Under the pieces are notes generated by a model that saw only the letters and a program-made list of their open reading frames with translations, was not told the origin of the DNA and made no database searches. This document shows positions 16,911 through 29,480 of a stretch of 64,000 nucleotides of DNA, in pieces. A program made the translations under genes and the position numbers. The DNA comes from Caballeronia grimmiae (GTDB lineage Bacteria; Pseudomonadota; Gammaproteobacteria; Burkholderiales; Burkholderiaceae): the NCBI RefSeq assembly GCF_000698555.1, contig NZ_JFHE01000001.1:1-64000 (forward strand), read 5' to 3'. Numbering within the stretch: position 1 is the first letter of the stretch; each line of letters begins with the position of its first letter.

Positions 16911-16935
16911 AAAAGCGGCCACGTGGGCCGCTTTC
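16911..16935 (-). terminator. Terminator downstream of the NUDIX gene
   Basis: Stem AAAGCGGCC / GGCCGCTTT (16912-16920 and 16926-16934) with a 5-nt loop; read on the minus strand it ends CCGCTTTTGT. It lies 21 bases after the NUDIX stop and probably ends transcription of the nuo-DUF2818-NUDIX region. Confidence 0.78.
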
Positions 16936-16955
16936 GAATCCGCTGACGCTTTGGC

Positions 16956-17555
16956 TCAAGCCTTGACCGGATCGCCCGCCTGCCACTCGCCGGAGCGCAG
17001 CTTCTCGAGCCAGAACGCGCCGATGATCGTCTTCACGTCGCTGATGGTTCCGTCTTTAACCCACGTCATCAGCTGCGCGTGATCCACGATGAACGTTTCA
17101 AGGAATTCTCCCTCGTCGAGCTTCGCGTCGCCGGCGGTCAGGCCGCTTGCGAGATACAGATCGATGAATTCCGTCGAATACGAAATCACCGGATGAATGC
17201 GCGTCAGAAACGTCCACTCACGCGCGCTATAGCCCGTCTCTTCCTGCAACTCGCGCTTGGCGCACGTGAGTTCGTCCTCGTTCGGATCGAGCTTGCCCGC
17301 CGGGAACTCGAGCACCACGCGGCCGACCGGATAACGAAACTGGCGTTCGAGCAGCACGCGGCCATCGTCGAACACGGGGAGGATCATCACCGCGCCCGGA
17401 TGCTCGACGAACTCGCGCGTCGCATGCTTGCCGTCGGGCAAAGCCACGGTGTCGCGCTTGAGCGTCAGAAATTTGCCTTCGTGCAACGTGACGCTTTCGA
17501 CCTTTTTTTCGATAAGGCCATCGTCGCTACCGGGAGTGGACGTGTGATCTGCCAT
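16956..17555 (-). CDS. NUDIX hydrolase, ADP-ribose pyrophosphatase-like
   Basis: A 199-residue NUDIX enzyme. The Nudix box is complete: Gly-Lys-Leu-Asp-Pro-Asn-Glu then Arg-Glu-Leu-Gln-Glu-Glu-Thr-Gly (about residues 90-112). The N-terminal sheet and Leu-Glu-Phe-Pro-Ala-Gly-Lys segment match ADP-ribose pyrophosphatases (NudF type), which hydrolyse ADP-ribose to AMP and ribose phosphate. The start at 17555 replaces a longer frame to 17678 whose extension overlaps the DUF2818 coding end. A terminator follows. Confidence 0.85.
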   Translation of the reverse strand: MADHTSTPGSDDGLIEKKVESVTLHEGKFLTLKRDTVALPDGKHATREFVEHPGAVMILPVFDDGRVLLERQFRYPVGRVVLEFPAGKLDPNEDELTCAKRELQEETGYSAREWTFLTRIHPVISYSTEFIDLYLASGLTAGDAKLDEGEFLETFIVDHAQLMTWVKDGTISDVKTIIGAFWLEKLRSGEWQAGDPVKA

Positions 17556-17574
17556 GCTGAACCCTAGCTTGGAT

Positions 17575-17610
17575 GCAAACAAGCCGCTGACGGCAGAACC
17601 ATCAGCGGCG
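17575..17610 (-). terminator. Possible terminator at the end of the nuo/DUF2818 unit
   Basis: GCCGCTGA (17583-17590) pairs with TCAGCGGC (17602-17609) over an 11-nt loop; on the minus strand CTTGTTTGC follows. The hairpin includes the DUF2818 stop codon. The T tract is weak, so read-through into the NUDIX gene is likely. Confidence 0.45.
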
Positions 17611-17922
17611 TTTGACGAGGTATTGGTACGTGAAGCCCGGAAACGCGAACACCACGAAGAGACTGAAGGTAATGGCATAAAACTGCCATTCCTGACTGAA
17701 GCGATTGCCGGCGCGCGCTTCGAGCGTGAAGCCGAGCGCGCCGACGACGAAGTACAGAACGATCAACTCGCCGATTCTGATCCAGGCGCTTTTCTTCGCC
17801 GCCTTGCGTCCCGTCGACGCGGGAAGCGGCAACGGCACGACGGCGAAGAGGCGCTGATTCAGGAAGGGAATGTTGGCGCCCACGAGCGCCAACAGCACGA
17901 TGAACCAGCCCGCCGCCGACAT
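17602..17922 (-). CDS. DUF2818 family membrane protein
   Basis: A 106-residue inner-membrane protein with three hydrophobic stretches (about 3-20, 50-67, 82-98) and a basic C-terminus. The DUF2818 family is, as far as I know, found right after nuoN in betaproteobacteria. Its ATG overlaps the nuoN TAA by one base (TAATG), so it is translated with nuoN. This suggests an accessory role in complex I assembly or stability, which is inference from position only. Confidence 0.8.
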   Translation of the reverse strand: MSAAGWFIVLLALVGANIPFLNQRLFAVVPLPLPASTGRKAAKKSAWIRIGELIVLYFVVGALGFTLEARAGNRFSQEWQFYAITFSLFVVFAFPGFTYQYLVKRR

Positions 17923-19394
17923 TACAGCGGCAGCGTATGCGAGATCGCCTGCAGGCACGCCGTCATCAGCGGACCGGGAACCAGGCCGAGCACCAGCACG
18001 GCCAGACCGTTGAACGCGAGCAGCGAACGATTGAATGCACCGGCCACGATCGGCGATGCGTCCTGCGGCGCGTCGAAGTACATCAGCTTCACGATACGCA
18101 GATAGTAGAACGCGCCGACCAGCGAAGTCAGGACGGCCAGCACTGCGAGCCACGTAAGGCCAGCGTTCATCGTCGCTTCGAGCACGGCGAGCTTCGCGTA
18201 GAAGCCGACCGTCGGCGGGATGCCGGCGAGCGAGAACATCATCACCATCATCACGAACGCGAAGACCGGGCTGCGTTGATTCAGGCCCTTGAAGTCGTCG
18301 ATCATTTCGGCTTCGAAGTCGCGCCGCGCGAGCAGCATGACCACGCCGAACGTGCCAAGCGTCGTCACAAGATAGATGATGCTGTAGAACATCGCCGAGC
18401 TGTATGCGCCTGCCGCGCCCGTCACCTTGCCGTCCACGACGCCCGCAAGCAGGCCGAGCAGCACGAAACCCATGTTGGAGATGGCCGAGTAAGCCAGCAT
18501 CCGCTTGATGTTCCGCTGCACGATACCCGTGATGTTGCCGACGATCAGCGACAGCGCCGCCAGAATCACCAGCATTTCCTGCCAGTCCACCGCCAGCGGC
18601 AGCAGGCCCATCACGAGGAAGCGCAGGCCCCAGGCGAACGCCGCGACCTTCGGGCCGCCGCCAGTGAGCAGCGTCATGGCGGTCGGTGCGCCCTGATAGA
18701 CGTCGGGCACCCACATATGGAACGGCACCGCGCCCATCTTGAACGCCACGCCCGCGACGATAAAGATCACGCCGAAGAGCAGCACGGCGTCGTTGATGCG
18801 GCCGGAAGCCACCGCCTTCAGCACTTCGTTCAGTTCGAGCGAGCCGGTCGCGCCGTACAGCATCGACACGCCGTAGAGCAGGAAACCGGAAGCGAGCGCG
18901 CCGAGCACGTAGTACTTCATCGCCGATTCGTTCGACTGCGGCGCGTCCTTACGCAGCGCGATGACCGCATACAGCGACAGCGACATCAGTTCCAGACCGA
19001 GATACAGCGTCAGGAAGTTGTTGCCCGAAATCATCACGCACTGGCCGAGCAGCGAGAACAGGCCGAGCAGGAAGAAGTCGCCGCGGAACAGATCGCGGTC
19101 TTCCAGATACTTGCGCGAATAGATGATCGACACCGCGTACCCGAGCGTCACGACCGCTTTCATCGCGCTCGCGAACGGATCGACGACATACATGCGCGTG
19201 AAGAAGTAGTGCGGCGTCGGATCGAGCGCGGTGAAGGCGAACCACACGCCGACGACGATCGTCGACAACAGCGCGATCAGATACGTGACGCGACGGCTCG
19301 ACGGTCCGAAGATGGTGTCGTTCAACCAGGCCACGACGACCGCGGCCATCAGGACCGCGTCGGGCAACAGCACACTCATAGGGGCGTTTTGCAT
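17922..19394 (-). CDS. nuoN: NADH-quinone oxidoreductase subunit N
   Basis: A 490-residue polytopic proton-pumping subunit of complex I, homologous to Mrp antiporters, with about 14 membrane helices. The core holds the conserved antiporter segment Gly-Ala-Val-Pro-Phe-His-Met-Trp-Val-Pro-Asp and Lys/Glu residues in membrane helices. Last nuo gene before DUF2818; 25 bases after nuoM. An internal Met (6 residues in) is an alternative start. Confidence 0.95.
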   Translation of the reverse strand: MQNAPMSVLLPDAVLMAAVVVAWLNDTIFGPSSRRVTYLIALLSTIVVGVWFAFTALDPTPHYFFTRMYVVDPFASAMKAVVTLGYAVSIIYSRKYLEDRDLFRGDFFLLGLFSLLGQCVMISGNNFLTLYLGLELMSLSLYAVIALRKDAPQSNESAMKYYVLGALASGFLLYGVSMLYGATGSLELNEVLKAVASGRINDAVLLFGVIFIVAGVAFKMGAVPFHMWVPDVYQGAPTAMTLLTGGGPKVAAFAWGLRFLVMGLLPLAVDWQEMLVILAALSLIVGNITGIVQRNIKRMLAYSAISNMGFVLLGLLAGVVDGKVTGAAGAYSSAMFYSIIYLVTTLGTFGVVMLLARRDFEAEMIDDFKGLNQRSPVFAFVMMVMMFSLAGIPPTVGFYAKLAVLEATMNAGLTWLAVLAVLTSLVGAFYYLRIVKLMYFDAPQDASPIVAGAFNRSLLAFNGLAVLVLGLVPGPLMTACLQAISHTLPL

Positions 19395-19419
19395 GATCTT
19401 TTAGTTCCTCCGCACGGCG

Positions 19420-20910
19420 TTACTGAGCCAGCGGCAGCTTGGACTGCGCGACGTGGGAGAGCAGGTTTGCCACCGACTCGTGCATCACGTCGGTGAAGGG
19501 CTTCGGATGCAGGCCCATGTAAAGCGTGAACAGCGCGAGCACGACGAGCATGAACATCTCACGCTTGTTGATGTCCGCGAGTTTCGCGACGTGGTCGTTC
19601 GCGACCGCGCCGAAGTACACGCGCTTGTACATCCACAGCGTGTAAGCCGCGCCGAGAATCAGCGTGAACGTGGCGAGGAAGCCAATCCAGAAGTTGAACT
19701 TCACGGCAGCCAGAATCACCATGAATTCGCCGACGAAGCCCGACGTGCCCGGCAGGCCGCAGTTGGCCATCGCGAACAGCATCGACAGCGCCGCGAACTT
19801 CGGCATCGTGTTGACGACGCCGCCGTAATCCGCGATCTGGCGCGAATGGACGCGGTCATACAGCACGCCGATCGAAAGGAACATCGCGCCCGAGATGAAG
19901 CCGTGCGAGATCATCTGGATGATCGCGCCTTCGACGCCCAACTGGCTGAAGATGAAGAAGCCGAGCGTGACGAAGCCCATGTGCGCGATCGACGAATACG
20001 CGACGAGCTTCTTCATGTCCGCCTGCACCATCGCCACGAGGCCGATGTAGATCACCGCGATCAGCGACAGCGTGATGACCACGGGCGCCAGGAAGTGGCT
20101 CGCGTCCGGCGCAATCGGCAGCGAGAAACGCAGGAAGCCGTATGCGCCGAGCTTCAGCATGATCGCCGCCAGCACGACGGAGCCGCCCGTCGGCGCTTCG
20201 ACGTGCGCGTCGGGCAGCCAGGTGTGGACCGGCCACATCGGCACCTTCACGGCGAACGCCAGGAAGAACGCGATGAACAGCAGCACCTGCGGCGTCATGC
20301 CGATCTTGGCGGCGTGCCACGTGGCGAGGTCGAACGTGTGCGTCTGCGTGTAGAGATACAGCAGCGCGACCAGCATCAGCAGCGAGCCGGCAAGCGTGTA
20401 CAGGAAGAACTTGAACGCCGCGTACACACGGTTCGGGCCGCCCCATACGCCGATGATGATGTACATCGGAATCAGCGTGGCCTCGAAGAACACGTAGAAC
20501 AGCATGCCGTCGGCCGTCGAGAACACGCCGATCATGATGCCCGAGAGGATCAGGAACGCGGCGAAGTACTGCGACACGCGCTCGGTGATCACTTCCCATC
20601 CGGCGATCACGACGATAACGGTGATCAGCGCGGTCAGCACGACGAACCACATCGAGATGCCGTCCACGCCCAGGTGATACGTGATGCTGAACCGCTCGAT
20701 CCAGTTCGCCTGCTCGACGAACTGCAACGCGGCGGTCGACGAATCGAAGCCGGTGATCAGCGGAATGGTGACGATCAAACCGAGTACCGAGCCGATCAGC
20801 GCGACCCAGCGCGCGGGCGCCGGGTTGCGGTCATTGCCTACAGCGAGAACCAGGAGGCCGAATACGATCGGCAACCAGATCGCGACACTGAGAATCGGAA
20901 AAGAGTGCAT
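19420..20910 (-). CDS. nuoM: NADH-quinone oxidoreductase subunit M
   Basis: A 496-residue antiporter-like membrane subunit of complex I. It carries the Pro-Met-Trp-Pro-Val-His-Thr-Trp-Leu-Pro-Asp-Ala-His signature and the conserved Glu in helix 5 and Lys in helix 7 regions expected for a proton channel. Length is normal for the family. It lies between nuoL (13 bases upstream) and nuoN in a tightly packed operon. Confidence 0.96.
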   Translation of the reverse strand: MHSFPILSVAIWLPIVFGLLVLAVGNDRNPAPARWVALIGSVLGLIVTIPLITGFDSSTAALQFVEQANWIERFSITYHLGVDGISMWFVVLTALITVIVVIAGWEVITERVSQYFAAFLILSGIMIGVFSTADGMLFYVFFEATLIPMYIIIGVWGGPNRVYAAFKFFLYTLAGSLLMLVALLYLYTQTHTFDLATWHAAKIGMTPQVLLFIAFFLAFAVKVPMWPVHTWLPDAHVEAPTGGSVVLAAIMLKLGAYGFLRFSLPIAPDASHFLAPVVITLSLIAVIYIGLVAMVQADMKKLVAYSSIAHMGFVTLGFFIFSQLGVEGAIIQMISHGFISGAMFLSIGVLYDRVHSRQIADYGGVVNTMPKFAALSMLFAMANCGLPGTSGFVGEFMVILAAVKFNFWIGFLATFTLILGAAYTLWMYKRVYFGAVANDHVAKLADINKREMFMLVVLALFTLYMGLHPKPFTDVMHESVANLLSHVAQSKLPLAQ

Positions 20911-20923
20911 GGGGTCCCTCGCC

Positions 20924-22996
<2,073 letters not shown>

Positions 22997-23013
22997 AACA
23001 GCCTAGCCTGAAA

Positions 23014-23319
23014 TTAACCTTTGAGCTGATCGAGATCCTCGACGTTGATCGTGTCGAGGCTACGGAACAGGGTCACGAGAATCGCGAGACCGATCGCGGC
23101 TTCGGCGGCGGCCACGGTCAGGACGAAGAACACGAAAATCTGGCCGTGCACGTCGCCCAGATAGTGCGAGAACGCGACGAAATTGGTGTTCACCGCGAGC
23201 AGCATCAGCTCGATAGCCATCAAGATGATGATCACGTTGCGGCGGTTCAGGAAGATCCCGACGATGCTGATCGCGAACAGGATCGCGCCGAGCACCAGGT
23301 AATGAGCAAGACTCAACAT
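23014..23319 (-). CDS. nuoK: NADH-quinone oxidoreductase subunit K
   Basis: A 101-residue, three-helix membrane subunit of complex I. Conserved Glu residues in helices 2 and 3 (Ile-Glu-Leu-Met-Leu-Leu-Ala-Val-Asn and Ala-Ala-Ala-Glu-Ala-Ala-Ile-Gly) are part of the proton path. Length matches the family (100-101). It sits 21 bases after nuoJ. Confidence 0.96.
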   Translation of the reverse strand: MLSLAHYLVLGAILFAISIVGIFLNRRNVIIILMAIELMLLAVNTNFVAFSHYLGDVHGQIFVFFVLTVAAAEAAIGLAILVTLFRSLDTINVEDLDQLKG

Positions 23320-23340
23320 GTTTAGATTTCTCCTCTGCGC

Positions 23341-24030
23341 TCAGCCTTTGTTGTCGACGGTGCCCGCGCCGACATTGCCGGTCACGGCGGGCTCGACAGA
23401 CGCGTCCGGCGCCTGCTTCTCCGCTTGCATCTTCACGAGGCGCACGCGGTCTTCGCGGCGCACCTTGACCTGCTCGCTGACGGTTTGCGTCTTCTTGTCC
23501 TTCTTGTCGCGGATGGTGAGCGAGATCGCCGCGATGATCGCGACGAGCAGCACGAGGCCCGCGATTTCGAACGCGAAAATGTAATCGGTGTAGATGACCT
23601 TGCCGATGAGTTGCGTGTTCGGCATGACCGCCGCCCCGCCGACGCCCGCGCCCGCTGCCGCATCACGCAGCGGCGCGAAGGTGTCCCCGTAGCCGTGCCA
23701 CAGGATCAGCGCCGTCTCGATCACGATGATCGCGCCGACGATGGTCGCGAGCGGCACGAAGCGCCGGAAGTCGCGTCGCAGCACGTCGATGTTGATGTCC
23801 AGCATCATCACGACGAACAGGAACAGCACCATCACGGCGCCGACATACACGAGAACCAGCAGGATCGCGAGGAATTCGGCTTGCAGCAGCATCCAGATCG
23901 CGGCCGCGTTGAAGAACGCGAGCACGAGAAAAAGCGCGGACGACACCGGATTGCGCGAAGTGATCACCTTCAGCGCAGACACGGTCAGCAGCAGCGCGAA
24001 GATATAGAACAGTACGGTTGTGAATTCCAT
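23341..24030 (-). CDS. nuoJ: NADH-quinone oxidoreductase subunit J
   Basis: A 229-residue membrane subunit with five predicted helices (first about 2-20). Helix 3 includes Tyr-Val-Gly-Ala-Val-Met-Val-Leu-Phe-Leu-Phe-Val-Val-Met, typical of NuoJ. It has a longer charged, then Ala/Val-rich C-terminal tail (about 175-229) facing the cytoplasm. The 161-base gap to nuoI upstream is large for this operon and holds a strong hairpin at 24070-24103. Confidence 0.95.
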   Translation of the reverse strand: MEFTTVLFYIFALLLTVSALKVITSRNPVSSALFLVLAFFNAAAIWMLLQAEFLAILLVLVYVGAVMVLFLFVVMMLDINIDVLRRDFRRFVPLATIVGAIIVIETALILWHGYGDTFAPLRDAAAGAGVGGAAVMPNTQLIGKVIYTDYIFAFEIAGLVLLVAIIAAISLTIRDKKDKKTQTVSEQVKVRREDRVRLVKMQAEKQAPDASVEPAVTGNVGAGTVDNKG

Positions 24031-24069
24031 GATTACCGGTTCATCGTTAGGCCATCATCAGGCAGGGTG

Positions 24070-24103
24070 TGTCGGCGCGCGTCTTTCTTCACGTGCGCCG
24101 ACA
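24070..24103 (-). other. Strong hairpin between nuoI and nuoJ
   Basis: A 13-bp stem (24070-24082 with 24091-24103, one G-T pair) and an 8-nt loop lie in the 161-base space between nuoI and nuoJ. No T tract follows on the minus strand, so it is not an ordinary terminator; RNA processing or stability control of the nuo transcript is more likely. Confidence 0.6.
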
Positions 24104-24191
24104 GCAAAGCAGAATCGCTTCGTGTTCGAAGCCGGTTTGCGCGAAAGCATGACGCCTGGTTCTTCCGCGCGGCGCCGGCACCGAACTCGCA

Positions 24192-24680
24192 TCAACGGTA
24201 AGGAGCGTCGGCCGCCTTCGATGCGGCGATTTCCTTCTCGTAACGATCGCCCACTGCAAGCAGCATGTCCTTCGTGAAATACAGATCGCCGCGTTTTTCG
24301 CCGTGATACTCGAGGATGTGCGTCTCGACGATCGAATCGACCGGGCAGCTTTCTTCGCAGAAGCCGCAGAAGATGCACTTGGTCAGGTCGATGTCGTAGC
24401 GCGTCGTGCGGCGGGTGTTGTCCGCGCGCGTTTCCGATTCGATGGTGATCGCGAGCGCCGGGCATACCGCTTCGCACAGCTTGCACGCAATGCAGCGCTC
24501 TTCGCCGTTTTCGTAGCGGCGCAGCGCATGCAACCCGCGGAAGCGCGGCGAAACCGGCGTCTTTTCTTCCGGGAACTGCACGGTGATCTTGCGCTGGAAC
24601 GTGTAACGTCCCGTCAGCGCCAGACCCTTCAGCAGTTCGGTCAGGAAGAAGGTCTTAAAGAAGTTCTGAATGGCATTCAT
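24192..24680 (-). CDS. nuoI: NADH-quinone oxidoreductase subunit I
   Basis: A 162-residue peripheral subunit with two [4Fe-4S] clusters. Both ferredoxin motifs are intact: [12 protein letters not shown] and [12 protein letters not shown]. An N-terminal amphipathic helix contacts the membrane arm. The start at 24680 is chosen over the in-frame 24761 because the family begins near Met-Asn-Ala-Ile-Gln. 26 bases after nuoH. Confidence 0.96.
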   Translation of the reverse strand: MNAIQNFFKTFFLTELLKGLALTGRYTFQRKITVQFPEEKTPVSPRFRGLHALRRYENGEERCIACKLCEAVCPALAITIESETRADNTRRTTRYDIDLTKCIFCGFCEESCPVDSIVETHILEYHGEKRGDLYFTKDMLLAVGDRYEKEIAASKAADAPYR

Positions 24681-24706
24681 GATGATTTTCGTCCGCGCTT
24701 TCGCCG

Positions 24707-25771
24707 TTACTTCCAGATGTTGAGCGGCGACATGATCCAGAAGCCGACCACGACCACCCACACGACCGACACCGGCAGGAACACCTTCCAGCCGAGACGC
24801 ATGATCTGGTCATAGCGGTAACGTGGGAAAGTCGCGCGCGCCCAGATGAAAATCGACAGCAGCAAGAAGACTTTCAGCACGAGCCAGAAGACGCCGGGGA
24901 TGAACGACAGGAAGCCGAACGGTGCATCCCAGCCGCCCAGAAACAGCGTCGCCGCGATCGCCGAAATCACGATCATGTTGATGTATTCCGCCAGGAAGAA
25001 CAGCGCGAACGCCATGCCCGAATAGTCGATCATGTGACCCGCGACGATCTCCGATTCGCCTTCCACCACGTCGAACGGGTGACGGTTCGTTTCGGCGATG
25101 CCCGAGATGAAGTACACGACGAACATCGGCAACAGCGGCAGCCAGTTCCACGACAGGAAGTTCACGCCGAAGCCCGCGAAGATGCCGCGCTGCTGCGAAG
25201 CGACGATATCCGACATGTTCAGCGTGCCGGCGACCATCAACACGACGACCAGCGCGAAGCCCATCGAAATTTCGTAGGACACCATCTGCGCCGCCGCGCG
25301 CATTGCGCCGAGGAACGCGTACTTCGAGTTCGACGCCCAGCCCGCGAGAATCACGCCGTACACGCCGATCGACGAGATCGCCATGATGTACAGCAGGCCC
25401 GCGTTGATGTTGCCGAGCACGGCCTTCGCCTGGAACGGAATGACCGCCCACACGGCGAACGCCGGAACCACGGTCATGATCGGCGCAATCACGTAGATCC
25501 ACTTGCTGGCCTGCGTCGGCTGAATGACTTCCTTCAGCAGCAGCTTCAGCACGTCCGCGATCGGCTGCAACAGGCCAGCCGGGCCGACGCGGTTCGGTCC
25601 GAGACGCACGTGCATCCAGCCGATGAGCTTGCGCTCCCAGAGAATCAGGTACGCGACGCACAGCAGGATCACCACCGCGACGACGACGATGCGCACGAGC
25701 GCCCACACGGTCGGCCATGCAACGCCAAGAAGCTGCGTGCCGCCTGCGTTGATCGTATCGAACAAGCCCAT
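24707..25771 (-). CDS. nuoH: NADH-quinone oxidoreductase subunit H
   Basis: A 354-residue membrane subunit that forms the quinone-binding chamber with NuoB and NuoD. About eight helices; the signature [18 protein letters not shown] is present near residue 47 and the Glu-rich cytosolic loop [11 protein letters not shown] near 225. Its start overlaps the last base of nuoG. Confidence 0.97.
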   Translation of the reverse strand: MGLFDTINAGGTQLLGVAWPTVWALVRIVVVAVVILLCVAYLILWERKLIGWMHVRLGPNRVGPAGLLQPIADVLKLLLKEVIQPTQASKWIYVIAPIMTVVPAFAVWAVIPFQAKAVLGNINAGLLYIMAISSIGVYGVILAGWASNSKYAFLGAMRAAAQMVSYEISMGFALVVVLMVAGTLNMSDIVASQQRGIFAGFGVNFLSWNWLPLLPMFVVYFISGIAETNRHPFDVVEGESEIVAGHMIDYSGMAFALFFLAEYINMIVISAIAATLFLGGWDAPFGFLSFIPGVFWLVLKVFLLLSIFIWARATFPRYRYDQIMRLGWKVFLPVSVVWVVVVGFWIMSPLNIWK

Positions 25772-28107
25772 TACGCCTTCTCCACTACCAGTTCACCGAA
25801 CAGGCCGCCGAGTGCCGCGCCAGCCGCCGTCGCGGCCGGCACGCGGACCACCGATTCAGCCAGATTCGCATCACGGACCGCGGGCAGCACCACCGACAGG
25901 TCGCCTTGCCTGACACGCACCGCGTCGCCGTCCTTCAGGCCGAGCTTGTCGAAGAGCGTCGTCGGCAGGCCGGCGACATTCGCGTCGCGCGCCGCTGCGG
26001 TCAGATGCAGCGACGGCGCGCGACGCACGAGCGCGTCGGCGTGATAGATCGGCACATCGGCGAGACGCTCGAAGCCGCCCTTCACCGCGATGTTCGACGC
26101 TGCGCGCTTTGCCGCGACCGTCGTCTTGTTCGACAGGCGCGTGGTCAGATCACCCGTGCCGAGCGCCGCGATGCGCACTTCTTCGGCGGTGTCGAATTCG
26201 AAGCCCGGCAGGCCGAGCATCGTGCCGAGCACGCGCAGCACCTTCCAGCCCGGACGCGTATCGCCGAGACCGCGCACGACGCCGTTGAACGACTGAGCCG
26301 TGCCTTCCGCGTTGACGAACGTGCCCGATGTTTCCGTGAACGGCGCGATGGGCAGCAGCACGTCCGCATACTCCATGCCGTGCCTGAACGGCGACATCAC
26401 GACGACCATTTCCGCCGACTTCAGCGCAGCGATGGCTTGCGCCGGGTTGGCCGTGTCGAATTCCGGCTCCGCGTTCAACAGCACATAGCCCTTGCGCGGT
26501 TGTTCGAACACTTCGCGTGCATTGAGGCCGCCTTCGCCGGGCAATGCGTCGACGAGATAGGCGCCGACCGAGTTTGCACCTTCAGTCAGGAAGCCGAAGC
26601 TCGCGCCGGTGTTATCGGCGATCCACTGCGCCGCCGCTTGAATCTGCGCGAAATCAGGATGTTGAACCGCGACGTTGCCGAGCAGCACGACGCGCTTCTC
26701 GCCCGCCGACAGCGATGCAGCAACGTCCTTTGCCGCAGCCGATGCTTCGCGGCCCGCGAATGCCTCGGGCAACGCGACGCCGCGCGCCTCGGAGACCGCC
26801 GCCGCGATGCCGGCCAGTTGATCCAGCCATGCCGACGGCGCCGCCACCAGGCGATGCGCAGTCGGGATCAGCGAATCGTCGTTGCTTGCGTTGAGGAACG
26901 TGAGCTTCGCGCCGTTCTTCGCTGCCTGACGCAGACGCGCGGCGAAGAGCGGATGATCGCGGCGCAGGAACGAGCCGATCACGAAAGCGGTGTCCACGTT
27001 CGACAGATCCGCGATCTTGACGCCCAGCCACGGCGCGCCCACGCCGACCGGCGCGGAGAAGTCGCTCTGACGCAGACGGAAATCGATGTTCGGCGTGCCG
27101 ACGCCTTCAGTCAGCGCCTTCAGAAGGTGCAGTTCTTCGATCGTGCTATGCGGCGTCGCGAGTGCGGCGATGGCGTTCGCGCCATGATCCGCCTTGATGC
27201 CCTTGATGCCCTTCGCCACGTATTCGAGCGCGGTCTGCCAGTCGGTTTCGATCCAGTTGCCGCCCTGCTTCAGCATCGGCGTGGTGAGACGGTCGTCGCT
27301 GTTCAGGCCTTCGTACGAGAAGCGGTCCTTGTCCGAGATCCAGCATTCGTTGATGGCTTCGTTTTCCATCGGCAGAACGCGCATCACGCGGTTGTTCTTC
27401 ACCTGGACGACCAGGTTGGCGCCGACGGAATCATGCGGGCTCACCGACTTGCGGCGCGACAATTCCCACGTCCGCGCGCTGTAGCGGAACGGCTTGCTCG
27501 TGAGCGCGCCGACCGGGCACAGGTCGATCATGTTGCCGGACAGTTCGGAATCCACCGTCTTGCCGACGAACGACGTGATCTCCGAATGCTCGCCGCGGCC
27601 CAGCATGCCGAGTTCCATCACGCCAGCGACTTCCTGGCCGAAGCGTACGCAGCGGGTGCAGTGGATGCAGCGCGTCATCTCTTCCATCGAGATGAGCGGA
27701 CCGACGTTCTTGTGGAACACGACGCGCTTTTCTTCGCTATAGCGAGACTGCGACTTGCCGTAACCGACCGCCAGATCCTGCAACTGGCACTCGCCGCCCT
27801 GATCGCAGATCGGGCAATCGAGCGGATGGTTGATCAGCAGGAATTCCATCACCGACTGCTGGGCCTTCACGGCCTTGTCGGACGTCGTGCGCACGACCAT
27901 GCCCGCGGACACGGGGGTCGCGCACGCGGGGACGGCCTTCGGCATTTTCTCGACTTCGACGAGGCACATCCGGCAGTTCGCCGCGATCGACAGCTTCTTG
28001 TGATAGCAGAAGTGAGGAATGTACGTATCGACCTTATGCGCAGCCTGGATCACCATGCTGCCTTCGGGCACCTCGACCGTCTTGCCGTCAATTTCTAGTT
28101 CAACCAT
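25771..28107 (-). CDS. nuoG: NADH-quinone oxidoreductase subunit G
   Basis: A 778-residue iron-sulphur subunit of the peripheral arm. The N-terminal ferredoxin domain carries a [2Fe-2S] site, followed by a His-Pro-Leu-Asp-Cys-Pro-x-Cys-Asp-x-Gly-Gly-Glu-Cys [4Fe-4S] site, a Cys-Ile-His-Cys-Thr-Arg-Cys motif, and a molybdopterin-oxidoreductase-like C-terminal domain without active cofactor role in this complex. Length is normal for betaproteobacteria. It overlaps nuoH by one base and lies 50 bases after nuoF. Confidence 0.96.
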   Translation of the reverse strand: MVELEIDGKTVEVPEGSMVIQAAHKVDTYIPHFCYHKKLSIAANCRMCLVEVEKMPKAVPACATPVSAGMVVRTTSDKAVKAQQSVMEFLLINHPLDCPICDQGGECQLQDLAVGYGKSQSRYSEEKRVVFHKNVGPLISMEEMTRCIHCTRCVRFGQEVAGVMELGMLGRGEHSEITSFVGKTVDSELSGNMIDLCPVGALTSKPFRYSARTWELSRRKSVSPHDSVGANLVVQVKNNRVMRVLPMENEAINECWISDKDRFSYEGLNSDDRLTTPMLKQGGNWIETDWQTALEYVAKGIKGIKADHGANAIAALATPHSTIEELHLLKALTEGVGTPNIDFRLRQSDFSAPVGVGAPWLGVKIADLSNVDTAFVIGSFLRRDHPLFAARLRQAAKNGAKLTFLNASNDDSLIPTAHRLVAAPSAWLDQLAGIAAAVSEARGVALPEAFAGREASAAAKDVAASLSAGEKRVVLLGNVAVQHPDFAQIQAAAQWIADNTGASFGFLTEGANSVGAYLVDALPGEGGLNAREVFEQPRKGYVLLNAEPEFDTANPAQAIAALKSAEMVVVMSPFRHGMEYADVLLPIAPFTETSGTFVNAEGTAQSFNGVVRGLGDTRPGWKVLRVLGTMLGLPGFEFDTAEEVRIAALGTGDLTTRLSNKTTVAAKRAASNIAVKGGFERLADVPIYHADALVRRAPSLHLTAAARDANVAGLPTTLFDKLGLKDGDAVRVRQGDLSVVLPAVRDANLAESVVRVPAATAAGAALGGLFGELVVEKA

Positions 28108-28157
28108 GATGGGGAATGGTCCTCAACCTCTTTCGCGCAACTGACTTGTGCGCCTGA

Positions 28158-29480
28158 TTACGCGGTAAGCGCTTCGGACGCCGCATGATGTGCGTGCCCG
28201 CCGACGAGACAGTGCTTGTGCTCGACGTGATATTCGAATTCGTTCCAGAAGTGCTTCAGCATGCCGCGCACCGGCATCGCCGCGGCATCTCCGAGCGCGC
28301 AAATCGTGCGGCCCATGATGTTTTCGGCGACCGAGTTTAGGAGATCCAGATCTTCCTTGCGCCCGAGACCATGCTCGATGCGATGCACGACGCGATAAAG
28401 CCAGCCCGTGCCCTCGCGGCAAGGCGTGCACTGGCCGCATGACTCTTCGTAATAGAAGTACGACAGGCGCAACAGCGAGCGCACCATGCAGCGCGTTTCG
28501 TTCATGACGATGACCGCGCCCGAGCCCAGCATCGACCCGGCTTTGGCGATCGAATCGTAGTCCATATCGGTGGCGAGCATCATCTCGCCAGGCACGACCG
28601 GCGCGGACGAACCGCCCGGAATCACCGCCTTCACCGAGTTGCCGCGCACGCCGCCGGCGAGTTCCATCAGCGTCGAGAACGGCGTGCCAAGCGGAATTTC
28701 GTAGTTGCCCGGACGGTTCACATCGCCCGACACCGAGAAAATCTTCGTCCCGCCGTTGTTCGGCTTGCCGAGTTCCAGATAATTCTGCGGCCCGATTTCC
28801 AGCAGGAACGGCACCGCCGCGAACGTTTCGGTGTTGTTGATCGTGGTCGGCTTGCCGTACACGCCGAAGCTCGCCGGGAACGGCGGCTTGAAGCGCGGCT
28901 GGCCCTTCTTGCCTTCGAGCGATTCGAGCAGCGCCGTTTCTTCGCCGCAGATGTACGCGCCGTAACCATGGTGCGCGTAAAGCTCGAACGAGAAGCCGGA
29001 GCCGAGAATGTTCGCGCCGAGATAACCGGCTGCGCGCGCTTCTTCGAGCGCCGCTTCGAACACGCGGTAGACCTCGAAGATCTCGCCGTGGATGTAGTTG
29101 TAGCCGACGGTGATGCCCATCGCGTACGCGCCGATGGCCATGCCTTCGATCAGCGCGTGCGGGTTCCAGCGAAGGATATCGCGGTCCTTGAACGTGCCCG
29201 GCTCGCCCTCGTCCGAGTTGCAAACGAGATACTTTTGCCCCGGGAACTGGCGCGGCATGAAGCTCCACTTCAGGCCGGTCGGGAAGCCCGCACCGCCACG
29301 GCCGCGCAGACCCGACGCCTTGACGTCGGCGATCACCTGCTCCGGCGGAATCTTCTCTTCGAGAATGCGGCGCAGTTGCTTGTAGCCGCCGCGCGCAACG
29401 TAATCTTCGAGATGCCAGTTCTCGCCGTTGAGGCCGGCGAGGATCAGCGGCTTGATGTGACGATCGTGGAGAGACGTCAT
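28158..29480 (-). CDS. nuoF: NADH-quinone oxidoreductase subunit F (NADH/FMN-binding)
   Basis: A 440-residue subunit that oxidises NADH and holds FMN and cluster N3. The FMN/NAD segments [10 protein letters not shown] and [11 protein letters not shown] are present, and the [4Fe-4S] motif reads [12 protein letters not shown]. The ATG at 29480 overlaps the nuoE stop by 4 bases, which fixes the start; a longer in-frame ORF upstream is a shadow of nuoE. Confidence 0.97.
   Translation of the reverse strand: MTSLHDRHIKPLILAGLNGENWHLEDYVARGGYKQLRRILEEKIPPEQVIADVKASGLRGRGGAGFPTGLKWSFMPRQFPGQKYLVCNSDEGEPGTFKDRDILRWNPHALIEGMAIGAYAMGITVGYNYIHGEIFEVYRVFEAALEEARAAGYLGANILGSGFSFELYAHHGYGAYICGEETALLESLEGKKGQPRFKPPFPASFGVYGKPTTINNTETFAAVPFLLEIGPQNYLELGKPNNGGTKIFSVSGDVNRPGNYEIPLGTPFSTLMELAGGVRGNSVKAVIPGGSSAPVVPGEMMLATDMDYDSIAKAGSMLGSGAVIVMNETRCMVRSLLRLSYFYYEESCGQCTPCREGTGWLYRVVHRIEHGLGRKEDLDLLNSVAENIMGRTICALGDAAAMPVRGMLKHFWNEFEYHVEHKHCLVGGHAHHAASEALTA

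Noticed and set aside
17937..19496. A 519-codon frame antisense to nuoN
   Set aside because: Antisense to a certain gene; composition dominated by Arg, His, Gln and Glu, as expected for the complement of membrane-protein codons.
25906..28098. A 730-codon frame antisense to nuoG
   Set aside because: Mirror of nuoG; no start signal or domain.
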